Shown here: positions 1 through 13,100 of the stretch, piece after piece
Position numbering within the stretch: the stretch's first letter is position 1
Layout: every line of letters starts with the position of its first letter
Source of the DNA: Anseranas semipalmata
Taxonomy: Eukaryota > Chordata > Aves > Anseriformes > Anseranatidae
Assembly (NCBI GenBank): GCA_013399115.1
Contig: VXAA01000908.1
Coordinates: forward strand, 519,554 to 583,553
Direction: 5' to 3'
DNA length: 64,000 nt
Made by a program: the position numbers and the translations under genes
The notes under the pieces: generated by a model
Told to the model about the DNA's origin: nothing
Database searches by the model: none
The model's input: the letters and a program-made list of their open reading frames with translations, nothing else

Positions 1-59
1 CTATCCTATCCTATCCTATCCTATCCTATCCTATCCTATCCTATCCTATCCTATCCTAT
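1..59. repeat. (CTATC)n pentanucleotide microsatellite
   Basis: About eleven perfect head-to-tail copies of CTATC, the last followed by TATTC. The array touches the window edge, so its real length is unknown. Confidence 0.97.
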
Positions 60-946
60 TCTTCCATCCTGGAAACATTTATCACTAGTAAGTAGTTAAG
101 TGATGATATACTTGTGTGATTACTGTATTTGAAGATGACGGATATAAACAGGAAAAGTGCAAGTGTTGTTCATGCTGGGGTAATTCCATATTCTGTATCT
201 GAGACCTTGATTCTCCCACTGTATGGAGCAATGAAGTCTCTTATTGCCTTTGGTTTGGCCAGTTGGGACTTTCAGCTTTGGTCCATTATAATTTCTGCTG
301 CAGTCGATCTACTTTAATGTTATTTAATCATGGATGCTCCTGTGATGTTTACAAAAATGAATGGGTATTGCAGTGTGCAGTGCTTCTCAGTGTCTGCCTT
401 TGGCAGGAAGGAGTTGATCTGATGTGTTGCCTGTTCATAGATCTTCCTTTAAAAAGTTATCAAATGAAGGGAAAGCAGGCTGCCCATGCTCTTTAGAATT
501 AACATCCCTATGTTGCTTCTAGACATTTATTGCACAGGAGGTTTATAACATTTTTTGAATTTCAAGTGTATCCAATTTTAGATAACATAGATTCATTCTA
601 CTCCTGAATTCTTGCAAATGTCATTATTAATAACTTTGCAGTAAGTCTCTGATATGCATGAACACATTTATCATTTTGCAGTACTCCACCTCCATTCACA
701 ACAACCTCACAACTGCAGAAACAACGCACAATGTTGTTTTCAAAATTTTCCTGCCACTTCAGATACAGTCTGTTTCTAGATTACCACCTCTGACTAGACT
801 GATTGAGTACTTGACAATTTCTCTTAAATGATCCAAAACTTTTTTTTTCCAGAATCATATTGGTTAACATAGAATTTCTGTCAGGAAAAAAAAAATCTAG
901 TTCGGGATAGTATTGTGAAGTATATAGAGGAAAGGTAAGTTGGAGG
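60..946. other. Unique AT-rich sequence, no gene seen
   Basis: Two overlapping open frames of 62 and 77 codons lie at 129-496. Neither has a recognisable domain, a splice context or a sensible start, and both are of chance length. Short poly-T (841-848) and poly-A (886-894) runs are the only other structure. Confidence 0.6.
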
Positions 947-1020
947 ATAATGGCTGAGTGGTTAAGTTACTCAGCTGACATACAAGAAACTCAATTTGAA
1001 GCATATGCACTAATCTGCCA
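947..1020 (+). mobile_element. Possible tRNA-derived SINE head (MIR/CORE-type), decayed
   Basis: TGGCTGAGTGGTTAAG at 951-966 fits a type-2 tRNA A box and D arm as in tRNA-Ser and tRNA-Leu. About 40 bases downstream, near 995-1004, a weak CAATTTGAAGC resembles a degraded B box. The stretch between does not fold into a convincing anticodon arm and there is no acceptor stem, so this is not a working tRNA. An old tRNA-derived SINE head is the best reading; chance similarity is possible. Confidence 0.3.
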
Positions 1021-4000
1021 TTTTGCTTTCACAACACATTGAAGAGAGCTCGATTTCATTCCTTGTTGGCATTAGAAGTGAACTTCTGAAGCTTCGATTT
1101 TCTTTTTTATTTTTCTTTCATGAGTCAATTTTCTTGTTTTCCAAACAGCTCAGTCTATGATAAGCTACTGAGCTTTTCTAGTTCTGGTACAAGATGGTTT
1201 GGTTGTACATTTCAGTCTGAGATACAGATTATGAATATTCTTCACATATGTGCAGTGTAATTTCTTCTGGAGCACAATGGCAATAACTGGCATGTAATGG
1301 AGGCAATAAGGATCAAAGCCACCTGGATATCCACTTATACTGGCAGAAATAATGGAGTGGCTTTTGCAAGAGCCTTTTCAAATCACTAGCTAGGAAATTG
1401 ATTTTAATGATGGCTCTCCATTTTGCCAGACATGTCAGTATCAAAGATATATTGTGCTGATGCCTGGCCAGTCTTTTTCTACATACTGATACCAATAAGT
1501 GAGGTGGAATCACCTTTTTAGATTGGTATTAGTTGTATATATCTTGTATGTTGCATATAAAGCAAGTAGTTTGTAGGTTAAAGGCCTCTTAACTGGTGTC
1601 TTGCCTTTTGCCTCCTTTTGCACGGGGACACTGATTCTGGACAGAATTCCTGGAAGGACAAGCTCTGCTCAGCCCAAAAAGGTAGGCAGAAAGCAAACGG
1701 ATGGCAGATAACATTCAAGAGATTGAAGAGCTCTTCTGGGAAATGATGGAACTCCTGCACTGTGAATATTGCATTCTCTTGGTAACTCTCTGTGATAAAA
1801 GATAGAGCAGATAGAAGAAGATTCCACAGGCTGGTGATGAAAATGATGAGGCTTCTGTGTGAGGAAAGATTAGAAAGATGAAGACCATTTTATTCAAAGA
1901 TGAGATAAATCAGAGTGGATATTTTGGTGTTCTTGAAACAGCCGATTTTATAGAGCAGCTATTAGCTCTTTCCCATAGTATAACAAAAAGAGGTGATGTG
2001 CTTTGCACTTTACTTTATGAGCAGTTTTTGCCAGTTTGTAGATATGATTCTATCTGAAGGGCAAGATATGCCAAGTGAGACAGACAGATAAGTAGTTCAG
2101 GAGTCCAATGTTCTTCTTAAATCTGTGTCTGAAAGTGCTATGAGAAAGACAAGTCTGCTGGGAAAATGAATGAGGAACAGCAATACTATATTGTACCCAT
2201 GTTCTTTTTACATTAAGGCATCCAGAACTACAGTGTGAGAAGTTAACCCTAGGGACTGTAAAAACCTTTTAAGATGATGATGGAGACTCTATTAATATTC
2301 TGCACAATGTTATTCAGATTATAATTCTTTTTTTTTCTTTTTTTTTCTTTTAATCTCTCTGTTAGATTAAAAGACTTTAAAAATATTTTTTCTTTTCAAT
2401 ATACAGGATGATTAGAGAAAATGAACTCCTCTTCGATAGCTATGTAATCGTTTGTTGTCATTCAGATATGAATTTGATTCAGCTGAGTGATTTTTAAAGA
2501 ACATGTGCATGAATTCCAAAGTGAAATGTATTTCTGCAAACTGATCTAACAAATACTTTTATTTTGTTAATTGGAGAAGGGGAGAAAAAGTGATGAGAAA
2601 AAAGCCTGGCAGCTTGTTGAAAATCACAAGTGATCGTACACTGGTTTGATTTAATTGTAGCATCTGCAAACTTTTTTCATTAAAACTTTTCAGAAAGAAA
2701 GTAGTGGTCTGAAAGAGTTGAATGCATTGTGTATCTCATTAGTTAATACTGTATGGCAGAAGAATGAAATGAAAAGAGAGCAAGCTGAAACCAAGGAAAG
2801 AAAAAGTCTTAAGCAAGAAGAAAAGGAAAAATGCATGTATTTGAAGGTTTAACTCATTTTTCTGATGGACAGTAAATTTCTGAATGTTTCAGATGAATTA
2901 ATTTCAGATGATTGGATCATATTATAAAATGTTGAGAAGTTTCAGACTTAGTCACTCTTTCCAGAAAATGACCACAGAAATAACTTGTTACGTTTCTAAT
3001 ACATTTTAGCTTTGAATCAGACTAAGTTCCTCTCACTCAGGCTACCTGGTGCCTTAATACTTGGGAAGTCCTAATGCTATGAACAGAGCTTCACACAGAG
3101 TGGGGTATTATACACCCACAGCAGAATGGTGGAACCTAATCCCTGCCTTTTACTAAAATATGAATTGTCTTCTATTTAGAGTTTTGATGCTTAATTTCAT
3201 TACAGACTCATTGCCTCCATTCTAAATGATGTCATGGCCCAGATTTGGGGAAGAGAAGGGAAATTGTTGTTCAATGTATTTTAGGGATAAACTGTCATTA
3301 GATGCTTATAATCACATTGTACTGGCTTTGAAGGGAGGCTTATGAAGACAAATTTTGTACAGTGAATAGTTGATGGGTATGCAGATGGTTTATTAATTTC
3401 CTACTTTGGGAATTTTCAAATGAAATAACTTTACCTAACGAATAGTCCCAATGAGTTGGAGAGGGGTGACTGCTAAACTGGAAGTTAAATGTCTAAGTGA
3501 TATTTTAGTGTACTAGTCTATACAGAATACTGTAGGTAAGTGCAATATTAAAGGTGCATGTAGTATCAGACTGAATCTGGAGGGAGGGGTAGTATATTTT
3601 ATTGGATCAAAATGTGACAGAAAATGGAGAAGCCTTTAGGCAAACAAGCCTGCCTTCAGGTACATATCTCTATGGCCCTGTAGCTCTTCCTCCATCTACC
3701 ACAGTTGCAAAAGCATTAGTTCCACAATTTGGAGTAATAAGGTAAGAGAGTGGTAAACCACTTCTTGGCATGGAAATAGTCACTGGGTAAAGCAGCAGGG
3801 GTCGGAGTCACTGATTAATCTCTCCAGCTAGCGTTATTAACGTTCCAAATGTCACTCCTTATTCATTTCACCCACTTGAGTCTGTCACGTCCTTTTGTGC
3901 CGACGATTCTGAGAGCAAGTTTGACATATAGTGTATGATAACAGATGGGCAGCTAAAGTAGCTGACTGGGAAAACATTTTAGCCTTCTGTGAGGGACATG

Positions 4001-4109
4001 GATTCTTTACCTCCAAATATTGTTTTTTCATTCCATAATTGCCCACATGTTGTAGGGAACCCACCTAAATTAAACTGTCTAGGGAAAGTGTACGTGGTTG
4101 AGAGGATTG
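1021..4109. other. Unique AT-rich sequence, no gene seen
   Basis: Only short chance-length frames occur (for example 60-66 codons on the minus strand between 1313 and 1897). A pyrimidine tract with T runs lies at 2329-2352. No CR1 or splice-bounded coding block was recognised. Confidence 0.55.
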
Positions 4110-4155
4110 GGTAGAGGTCTGGGATTTCCAGCGGTAGAGGTCTGGGATTTCCAGC
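4110..4155. repeat. Two-copy 23-bp tandem duplication
   Basis: The 23-base unit GGTAGAGGTCTGGGATTTCC + AGC is present twice, head to tail, at 4110-4132 and 4133-4155, with no mismatch. Perfect identity suggests a recent local slippage event. Confidence 0.95.
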
Positions 4156-4255
4156 TTTGCAACTCTATGAAAAGCTCAGCTGTCACCTATGAACTGAACC
4201 TGTTCAACTGTTCTCATCTCCATCTGAAAACTGGAGATGGATTGTTGCTAAGTAA
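4136..4255 (+). mobile_element. Probable MIR SINE remnant
   Basis: The order of words GGGATTTCCAGC, then a GTCACC..GAACTGAACCTGTTCAACTG block, then CTCATCTCCATCTGAAAACT and GGAGATGGAT follows the MIR layout (tRNA-like B box, 'gtgacc..caagt.acttaacct', 'cctcatctgtaaaatggggat'). Divergence is high, as expected for an ancient copy. The second copy of the 23-bp duplication overlaps its 5' end. Confidence 0.4.
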
Positions 4256-4460
4256 ACTCAGTATTTGTTTGTAGGGAACGACCTATTGTGAAGCACGTGT
4301 GGCACAAGACCTGTAGTTGCAATTTTCACACTTCCACTGTTGAGAACTTGTCAGGCTAAGACTGATTTTGTCTCAAATGCTGAAATTTTAATAAGTTAAC
4401 TTTTCAGTGTTTCAAAATAAAGAATTGTTAAAATGGCTTTTTAAAGTGTATACTGGACAA

Positions 4461-4490
4461 TATATATATATATATATATATTTTTTTTTT
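4461..4490. repeat. (TA)10 followed by T10
   Basis: Ten TA dinucleotides at 4461-4480 run directly into ten T residues at 4481-4490. Confidence 0.97.
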
Positions 4491-5452
4491 GAACTTCCAT
4501 AAACTTTGTGGGGAGAAAATATGAGAATGTTGGGAGAAAAAGGGAAAAAGAAATAAATTAGCTTAGGTCAGTTTTACAAAACATGTATATGACTCATTTT
4601 AGGATTGATTGAAACCTCTACGCTCAACATCCAGATTGTGCTCTGTCGTGCTAGAGGCTGTTTACAAATGGTGCTCTAAAGTCTGTCCAGCTTGTCCAGC
4701 AATACCACAGTTGGATAAGACAAATGAGAGACTAGCTGAGGAAAAGGGGGGAAAAAGGGAAATAGAAATGTTTGGCTGTATGCAGTTTTCAGGCCATTCA
4801 GTGTACTTGCTGTCTGTATAGATGTTGCAGTTTCATGTTAATGCTCAGTAAGGTGAAATCTGGACACACATCATATCTCATTCTTCAGATTTTGCATCTT
4901 GACTGGAGATGAATTGATTCATGTGGGCTAAAGAATAGTGTTTTATGGCCTAAACATCCATTTGGGGAGATTTATACAAATGGATATCTGCTGTTGACTA
5001 TCTTTAAGAGGAATTTTGGATAGATCTGAACATTGACCTGTATTAGAATGGCAGTTCTTATTTTCCTTTGTGGTAAAAAAGCAAATTGGGTGAGTGAGGA
5101 CTTCTTTTATACCATTAAACAATTGTAGTTTATAATGAGTTGTAAAGGGAAAGTTTAATTCTTCTCATGCAATAAAGTAGCTCTTATATGCTTGGGATCA
5201 ATTAGGAGATAAAAGGTGATGCTTAGAAAAGATATTTTTATCTAAAGGCCCAACATTACTTTAGTAGTTTGAATCCGCGTGAGTTAATATCACATAGATC
5301 TGCACTACATGTTATTTGTCCATTTTTATAGAAAATCTCTTAGTGCTGCTATATGGCTTTTGAGTTTCCCTCTTTTTAGATGCTTGACTATGGGGCCACA
5401 TAAACCTCAACCATTTGCACTGAAAATAGATCTCCCTAACTGCCAAGGTGAA
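4491..5452. other. Unique AT-rich sequence, no gene seen
   Basis: A 70-codon frame at 4609-4821 has no recognised domain and no credible promoter or splice context. Nothing else was supported. Confidence 0.55.
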
Positions 5453-5545
5453 TCTCTCTCTCTCTCTGTGTCTTTCTCTCTCCGTGTCTCTCTCTCTGTG
5501 TCTCTCTCTCTCTCTTTCTTTCTTTCTTTTTTCCTTTCTTTTGGT
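5453..5545. repeat. Imperfect (TC)n pyrimidine microsatellite
   Basis: Runs of TC are broken by GTGTC and CTTT variants, then by TTTC repeats and T runs. On the opposite strand the tract reads as an Arg/Glu-rich open frame, which is an artefact of the repeat and not a protein. Confidence 0.95.
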
Positions 5546-7052
5546 TTTTGTTTGCTCTACATGGATGAGTTGATTTAAAACAGAGTAATAGAAAGGCAGA
5601 GTTTGCATTTAAAAACAGTTCTCTTCCCACAGATGTACCAATTCTCTTTTGCAGCTAGCTATGTTAAGCTAACTGTTTAAGCAGTTGCTTTTGGCCAGTA
5701 TAAAGAAGTGTAGGGGCAGATTGAAGCTATTGATGACAATGTGCATAGTGCTTTGTAACTCTTGTGAAGTTTGCACATTTTGAGAATTGCCACCAATATA
5801 GTTTTAAGTTGCCTGCGCTATTTTAAAGGTGGTTTATGGATGCATCTTTTAGTCATACAACTTCTGTTGAGATTCCATTTGTCTTACAGAGGTAATATTC
5901 TTTCTTTGTTATTAATAGCAATGTAAGGGTAGGGCTAGCTGAATTTTGTGTTTTAGTCTAGAAAACTGGGTTTGGGGATAATTATTTTTCACAAAAATGC
6001 CAATTTGCTGTGGAAATTAAAAAAAATATTCCCAAATATTTAGGCCAAAATGTTCTTTTCATTTGATATCCAAGATTTCCAAATTTGGACAGGTTTTCGA
6101 TATTCTTAGAGCTGCTCTTTGGTGTTTTTAATTCAGTAGTGCTTGGAGGTCCCAATTAAAATCAGGGATGCACAGTGCCAGAACGCTGACAACGCTTGCC
6201 AACGTGTGCTGGTCCCTTCCTGATGAGTTTACAATAAAGTCTCATCCTACAAAGCCAGCTTTTCTTCTCACTCTTATTACAGCATTATATCTCATGAAAA
6301 CAGTCATTTTAAAAGCCTGAATGCCATAAAAATTGAACATATTTGACCTAGGCAGAGTAAAAAGAGAACTTTTTTTTTTTTTTTTTTTTTAAGTTTTATG
6401 TAGGTTACAACTCTTAATTTCTGTGAATTCCTTTCATTTCTACCTTACTTTCACTTCCTATTTGAAGATAGGGACTTCCACAGGTATTACTTGATAAGCA
6501 TTCTAGCTATAATAAAGTTGCAGTGCCATCAATTCATTACATTATCAAAAGGCCAATTGCGTAATGTACTTGAATTGGAACTTGCTTCAGGCACAGTAAG
6601 AAAGCAACTAACTCCGTGATGAATGGCACTTAAAGTTGAAATTGAATATGCTGCTCTTGAAAGGTATATTGGCATTTGCTTTTTGCTTTAACTGCAGAAT
6701 TGTTTCATGAAGAAAAGACTGAGAGCCTAATAACAATTGGGCTTGCTTTGCATAAGATTGTCTTATCTGTGCTATAAATCTTTGCCAGTATCAGATTCAC
6801 AGGACACAAAGCTCACAGACTCCTCAAAGCTTGTTTGTGAAAATGCCAAACTTTGAGATTCTGAAATGAGGCTGGCACTAAAAGATGCTAAATAAGCTTT
6901 TTCATTTTTGGTATTATTGAAAAATACCTTCTTGTCCCTACCCCCTCTCTTTAGGAATCATGCACGCAGAAGGTAGTTGCAAGATGTATTGGAAAATGAA
7001 TATAGTTTATTTTCATGCTTTTCTTGTCCATTAAAATACTGCATTTTCTGGG
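5546..7052. other. Unique AT-rich sequence; poly-T at 6370-6390
   Basis: No coding block was recognised. A 21-base T run sits at 6370-6390. The stretch about 6480-6640 has balanced, low-repeat sequence with ATTA-type homeodomain words and could be conserved non-coding DNA, but that cannot be judged without other genomes. Confidence 0.5.
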
Positions 7053-7165
7053 GGGGCAGTGTGGTCTGGGTAAATACGGCATAGAGCTAAGAGCCATAAG
7101 GTTTGAGTTTCACTTTTCTGTCTCAAACGTGTTCTCGGTTCATTGCAAGACTCTAAAGATCGGTA
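7053..7165 (+). mobile_element. Probable MIR/CORE-SINE remnant
   Basis: GGCAGTGTGGTCTGGGTAAA near 7056-7075 resembles the tRNA-derived head of MIR-type SINEs ('gtgtggtctagtggttaa'). It is followed by GAGCTAAGAGCCATAAGG and GTTTGAGTTTCAC, matching the 'ggagccagatggcctgggttcgaatccc' region. The core then fades. It is strongly decayed and non-functional. Confidence 0.4.
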
Positions 7166-10100
7166 TTAACAGAATATATCACCTAAATATTTGGATATAT
7201 AGATAAACTTTAATTATTATTTTTTATTGCTTTGCTGAGCAATAGAGTGAATACTGATGTGAGAAATTTAAGGCTCTACAGTTGAAAACATGGATCACAG
7301 CACCATTCACCTAGGACCCTCAAAGACTTCTTGAACTTCAAAAACTCCTTGAAAGGGAGGTAATTTACTTTTTATGTTTGTCTTTGATCTGGAACAGTGA
7401 AATTTTGTATTTATTTTTTTTTCTTGATACTGTTGCATTCAAACAGGCATGTTCTTGTCAGTACTTACTATAAAGGAATCTATATCAACCTTCTGGAGCT
7501 CGAGAATGCTTTCTGCCACCTAGCTCTGGGTGTGTTTTGTGGCTAGGTCCTGTTTCACGTTAAGATAAGACTTGCATACCATTCTTCCCATTGTGCCTGG
7601 CTTTCCATGCAAAGGGCACTCCGGCCTGGGCCAGGAAGTGTTTCCTACCAGCTATGGTGTGCATCAGTCTGGCATTGTATGAGAACTCGTAACAGTTCTA
7701 ATCTGAGTTTCTCCAGTTGATTAGATCCATGTGTTCTCTACCTCCTGCTCCTGAATTTTGATGCCGGGGCAGTTGCACACATTAGCAAAACCAAGACTAG
7801 CAAAAAGGTACCGAAGCAGGTCAGTAGCATCATCATTCCTGTCACTCCTTCAAATAATAGCCATTACATGTACCACAAGAAAAGCATGCCTTTGGAGATA
7901 ACATTTCTGTAGTTTTTCAGACATCTAGTTTACCTTTCATTTAGGACCAGTGTTTGGTATGCTTACTTAGATATGTAGGCAAATTTCTCCTTTCCCATGC
8001 TGAGAAGTAACTATTATAAGATTTGTAATGAGTATCTCATTTCTAATGAATAGCTTGTTGTTCAGTGCAGCTGTGAGCCTTTGTTATTAATAGCTGTTGT
8101 AGAGCAGTTTATAGAGCAGTTTGTGATTTGTTTAGATCACTGGTTATGTGAAATCATTCTTGAAGTATGTATGAATACCTAATGTTCATAGACTTTTTAT
8201 TGTACGTTTGATATCTTCACTGATTATAAACTTGTATGTCTTGTTGGAACTTTCAGAAGTGGATTGTCTCAAGGCCCCAGTACCTTCAGTGATGTGGTTC
8301 TGAGAGAGATCCCTGGGAAAGATAAAGATTTTAGCACCTGCTTGTGGAAAAAATCCCCAAAATACAAGTCTCAGAAATCTTAAAACCTAAAGCAAAGGTT
8401 TTAAAAAGAAATGAGAATATTTCTGCAAAACTGTAGTGGATGGTGCCATAAAACACATGCATGACTTTTGATGGGTGGAAAGTATCCCAGCCAGTTGGTC
8501 CCATTTGGATCCTGGCCATGTAAGGGTGATTTTGGGTGGAAAGGGCTCTAGGCAATGTTAGCATGGAGGTCTCTGGCTGCAGTTTTGGATAAGTCTTTGT
8601 GCTGGAGAGTGGCAGGAGGGAGGTTGTCTCATCCATTGTGTCTGACATTTGCATGGGTGGGTCTCCAAGCCACTAGCAGATGGGACTGCCTTGTCCTGGG
8701 AAGGTGTCATTACAGGGGCAGCTTTCTTCATAGGTACTCTTTCCTCCTCCTCCTCCTATCTCTCAAGCTGGGCTGCCTTGTTTTACTGGTCTTCTCTGCA
8801 CCCATGCAGAGATTTATGTCTGCATCGGAAAGTGGCAGAGTGAGTTTCTACCCTTCACCACCTTTGACAGGGTGCGCAGAACAATCCTTTAAGAATGCAG
8901 TGTGAGCTCTGTTGCTGTTTGTTTCACTGCAGTATTACAGGAGCAAAGGGTACAGGTATAAAAGCTACACCTTGCTTTTGCTTGTGATGCAGGTGGCTGA
9001 AGAACTCAAATTTCCACCCCCTATTAATACACGCCTTCCCTCCCCACACCCCAGCCAAGCAGGTTTGGGGGTGAACAGAAAGGAGTGTAGATTGTGAGAA
9101 CAGCTACAAATGATCTGTATGGTTTAAGAGCGCTGTCCTGAAGGAGTGACACAGTAACCTTGGCTGTGACCTTCCCCGTTGCTGCTGGCTGTTACACAGA
9201 GCATTTCTAGAACTAATCTGGTGCTCTGACTCAGCTGTGCTGACGTGGTAGACCTGCTGTAATCAGTGGAGGAAATTTGCTCTCACTTGCAAGCTGGTGT
9301 GTAGGCTTTTCCTCCTTTTTAATAATGTGTTCTGAAATGTGTCTCTTCTCAGCTCCTTCCCTAGCAGAGGAAGAAAGCTCAAGGATTTTCCCTGTTAGGA
9401 CCACTTAGCAGACTCTTAACAGAGAGGATTTTAACACTGATAATTATGCACAGTGCTAGTGGTGTTATTCAAATCGGAGCAACTGCTCTGCATTTGCTAG
9501 TTATGGTGCACTTAACCTGCATAAGCACTAGCGGGACTGGGGCAGGTGAGTGCAGAGTTACACATGGGTGCTTTTTATTTTAATCCTCAAGGATTACTGC
9601 ACTGTTCACTCACATAACAAGAGCATGCAGAACTGTATATGTAAATATTGGTAACCATGGCATGTTTGCACTTCAACTGCATCTTGATTGCAGAGTGGCT
9701 ATGAGCTAAATATGCCATCAAGTTTTGTGGGTTCACTTGGTGGATGTGGTTTACTTGGACAACACCAAGATAAAAATGGAATGTCACTTGGTGTTCCCAT
9801 GCAGTTCTGCTTTTACACATTTAGTCCTGAAATACAGTGTATGGCTTCTCACCCTCCAGCCCAAACTCTGTCTTGATGAAAAAGAATCAGGAGTGAAAAA
9901 CTGAATGGTTATTTTCTAAGGCTTATGAAGGGCTGTTAGGAAACCATCAAAACAACCTCCTCCATGTGAACTGAACCAGATTTAAGTTGGCAGAAACCAA
10001 ATGACAATCCATAATTTACTCGGCTCGCTCGCCCATCCGCTCCTCCGCACTTACAAAAACCTTAATCAAAATATTTGAAGGTAGTTGACAGAGCTGAAAG

Positions 10101-13100
10101 TAAGTAGCTTCAGTCAAACAAGAAGAAATTGGTGTGATGTTCCAGATCCTTTGCTTCTATAAATGGACAAAATATCTCAGTAAACTCCAGTAGAGCTTAG
10201 CTATTTTACATTGGCTGAGAATTTAGAACCAGACATTTTACATCATACTAATTGTGCATTAGGCACTGCCTTATGATTACTCCAGCTTTTTGATGGAAAC
10301 AGATTTTAGACTTTTGGTTTAGGGAGTGCAAAACACTGCAGATAAAATTGCCACTTTGAACTCAGTCACTGATTGCTAGGAAAAAGGAATTGGGTGCTGT
10401 TAGGAATAGCTGCACAGAACCCAGAGACTGTGAATATCAGAAGTAGTTATCTCTACCAGAAGAGTTTACATTTAGTGGCTGAACTGTACATGCTGGTAAG
10501 ATGCACAACAAACTTGCCCCTGAGCACATCTTAAACTGGTGAACCAACCCAGGCATGAGCACAAACACAGAGGTGTTCATGCTGTAGACTTGTACTGTGC
10601 ACCCTGCCCTCCCCCGCCTTTCTTTTCCCACCCTATAAATATCAATATGACCCACATCTGCTGGTTTTAATCAAGTACAATAAAAAAAAATATCATTTAT
10701 CTATTTGAATGTGTTTTATTTCATCTGATTTACACAGACTATGGCACTAAAATTTCTAATTCATAGCTGGTTGTGTAGCTGCTTGGCTTTTTTTCTACCT
10801 CGTGACATTTGTTTTTTATTTTATTGTTAGACTTTTATTCTACTTACCCATTTCACACTACCAATGAGAGTCAAGGGGTCATGTTTATGATTTATTTCAT
10901 GGATATAAAAATGATGCTAATGCAATAATTCCCCAATATAGCAAATATTTACAAAGATGTATCGCTATACTTTTTCCATTAATGTAAAAGTTGAGCTTGC
11001 TCACTGGCAGAAGTGCTACCTTTTCATTTTCCCTCAGAAACATGTAATCATTGAAATTAGTTGACAGAAAAATCTTAAGAGACTCCTAAAACAGTATGTA
11101 CCAAATAAAGAAGAAGGAAAAAAAAACAGCTTTTTTCCCTTTTCCTTATAAATGTTCAGCATAAAACCATTGTTTCTCATGGAAACTCTGCCCTACTGTT
11201 TCTGTTGGGAAATGTCGTCAGTTATGGATGTCAAAATAGAGATGCAACCGGTGCTAGTGGGTATGCTCTGAAGGCACAGTAATGGTACATTACCGAGATG
11301 ACAGATTCATGATTATTTTTCACCGCTTTTATAATGCAATGTGTGTGTTTTTAATGGACTCATATGGTTTATTTCCATCCTTCCTCTCTATCCAAGCACA
11401 TCAAACATTTGGTCTTAAAATTTCCCATATTCATGACATTTTTCCTTGGGCAGCAGGTAATATCTACTGGATGACAAATGACCACATCATGGACAAAGCA
11501 GACAGGCAGCTTTTCCTCATATGAAACAGTTCTTTTTATATCCCCTCTATCTTTCCACTGGCAAAACATAAATATACATGCACAGAACTAATACAGGCTC
11601 AATCTACCTGAGCTGGTGGAAGAGGTGTACTGCTGTCTGTAGATATGCTGTTCCTGGACAGAATGATTTCCTCTCTCGAGGGATTCTTTGTTACAGTGAA
11701 GTAATGAAGCTTTAGGCTTGTCATGTGGTGGGAGATGAAGATCCCTCTGGCCAAATAGTCAGCGTGCGATGAATGTGATTTGTCTGGTCCAAAATATTGT
11801 AGGAGTGAATATCTTAAAATGGAGTAGAAACAGTCTAATTTGTAGTCATCAAAGCTCTGCTCCTAAACACAGCTGCAAAAAGCCTTGTACTGAGCAGAGG
11901 GAGTCCTTTCATCGGGTACAAGCAAGGGAAGGCTAGTCAGGGAGGGGTGGCTGCCTCCAAGAGAGCTAGAGCTTCTCTTGTCCCCACAGGGAGAGGAGGG
12001 CCTATGGAAAAAGTGCTGAACACCAGAATTCTTTCAGCAAGTTTTAGAAGATACATTTCAACTTTATACAGAAATTTAAAACAAGCAAGGGAAAGGTTTG
12101 GAGGAAGGCAAATTTGTTGGTTTTGGCTCTTGCTGGCTTTAGGAAGATAGCTGGAGCCATGGGGGAAATAAAGTGACATCCTGAAGATCATAAAGCTGGT
12201 CAGGAGACCCCAGGCCTCTCTGACTTCCATGCCAGCACTCCATGCATTGGCCATGCATGTGCCAATAGGTGCACAGTATAAAATATAAATAGACATATGG
12301 CACTGTAGAGCTGGCACAGAACAGGAGCTTTGCGCAGAGCAGATGTCGCTGGGAAGGTTAGGACCACAGCCCACCAATCGCTCCTTGGCATCAACATTTT
12401 GGGCCCAGAATCTGTCCGTCACGCATGACGGCAGCACGTCCTTCTGACAGATGGGCATAAATGCATGCAGCTTGGAAACCTAGCTGAGCAACAATCACCT
12501 TTATTCAAGAATAGTGCTGCTGACTGAGGGGGACATGAGAAGTTGCTCTGTCATGATTTTTTTTTTTTGCCTATAGTTTACCTAAGAGGATGTCATCTGT
12601 GCGTCTTCACCCCCTGGTCTCTAGTATTGTGCAAAGCACTTGAGGTATTTGGCTGTTGTTCAGGTGGCTTAACTGTGGATAATAGAAGTTGTTGAAACTG
12701 TGGAAAAAACAACAGCAGGACTTATAACCAGCAGTAGCACTGAAAATGTGCTAGCTGCTTTCTAGTGCAGCTTCTGCCCTAGAGATCCCAGAAGAGGAGG
12801 GAAAGGGATCTCCTAAGATCAGAGCGATGGCAGGCTCATGTCACCTTAGGTACACAATTTTCCTTCCATAATTTAATCCTCTTTCTTTCTCAATTTTGCT
12901 TTCAGACAAGAATGCAAATTCATTATTCATGCAGCAAATTAACAATACTGATGAGTGGGGGGCTTAATAGATAGTACTTTCTGGTGTTGTAAAAATAATG
13001 CGCCCTGAGAAAAAAAGATAATAGTTTTGAAGATGGGCTTAGTCCTTTTGCATTCTGAATCATCATACAAAGCAATATATGCTGCTGTTCTAAACTTGTT

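Noticed and set aside
947..1020. Functional tRNA-Ser or tRNA-Leu gene
   Set aside because: Only the A-box region is convincing; no acceptor stem, anticodon arm or good B box.
5312..5630. Arg/Glu-repeat open frames on the minus strand
   Set aside because: They are translations of the (TC)n microsatellite at 5453-5545.
11937..12458. 173-codon minus-strand frame, the longest outside CR1
   Set aside because: No motif, no splice or promoter context, and overlapping open frames on both strands; length is plausible by chance.
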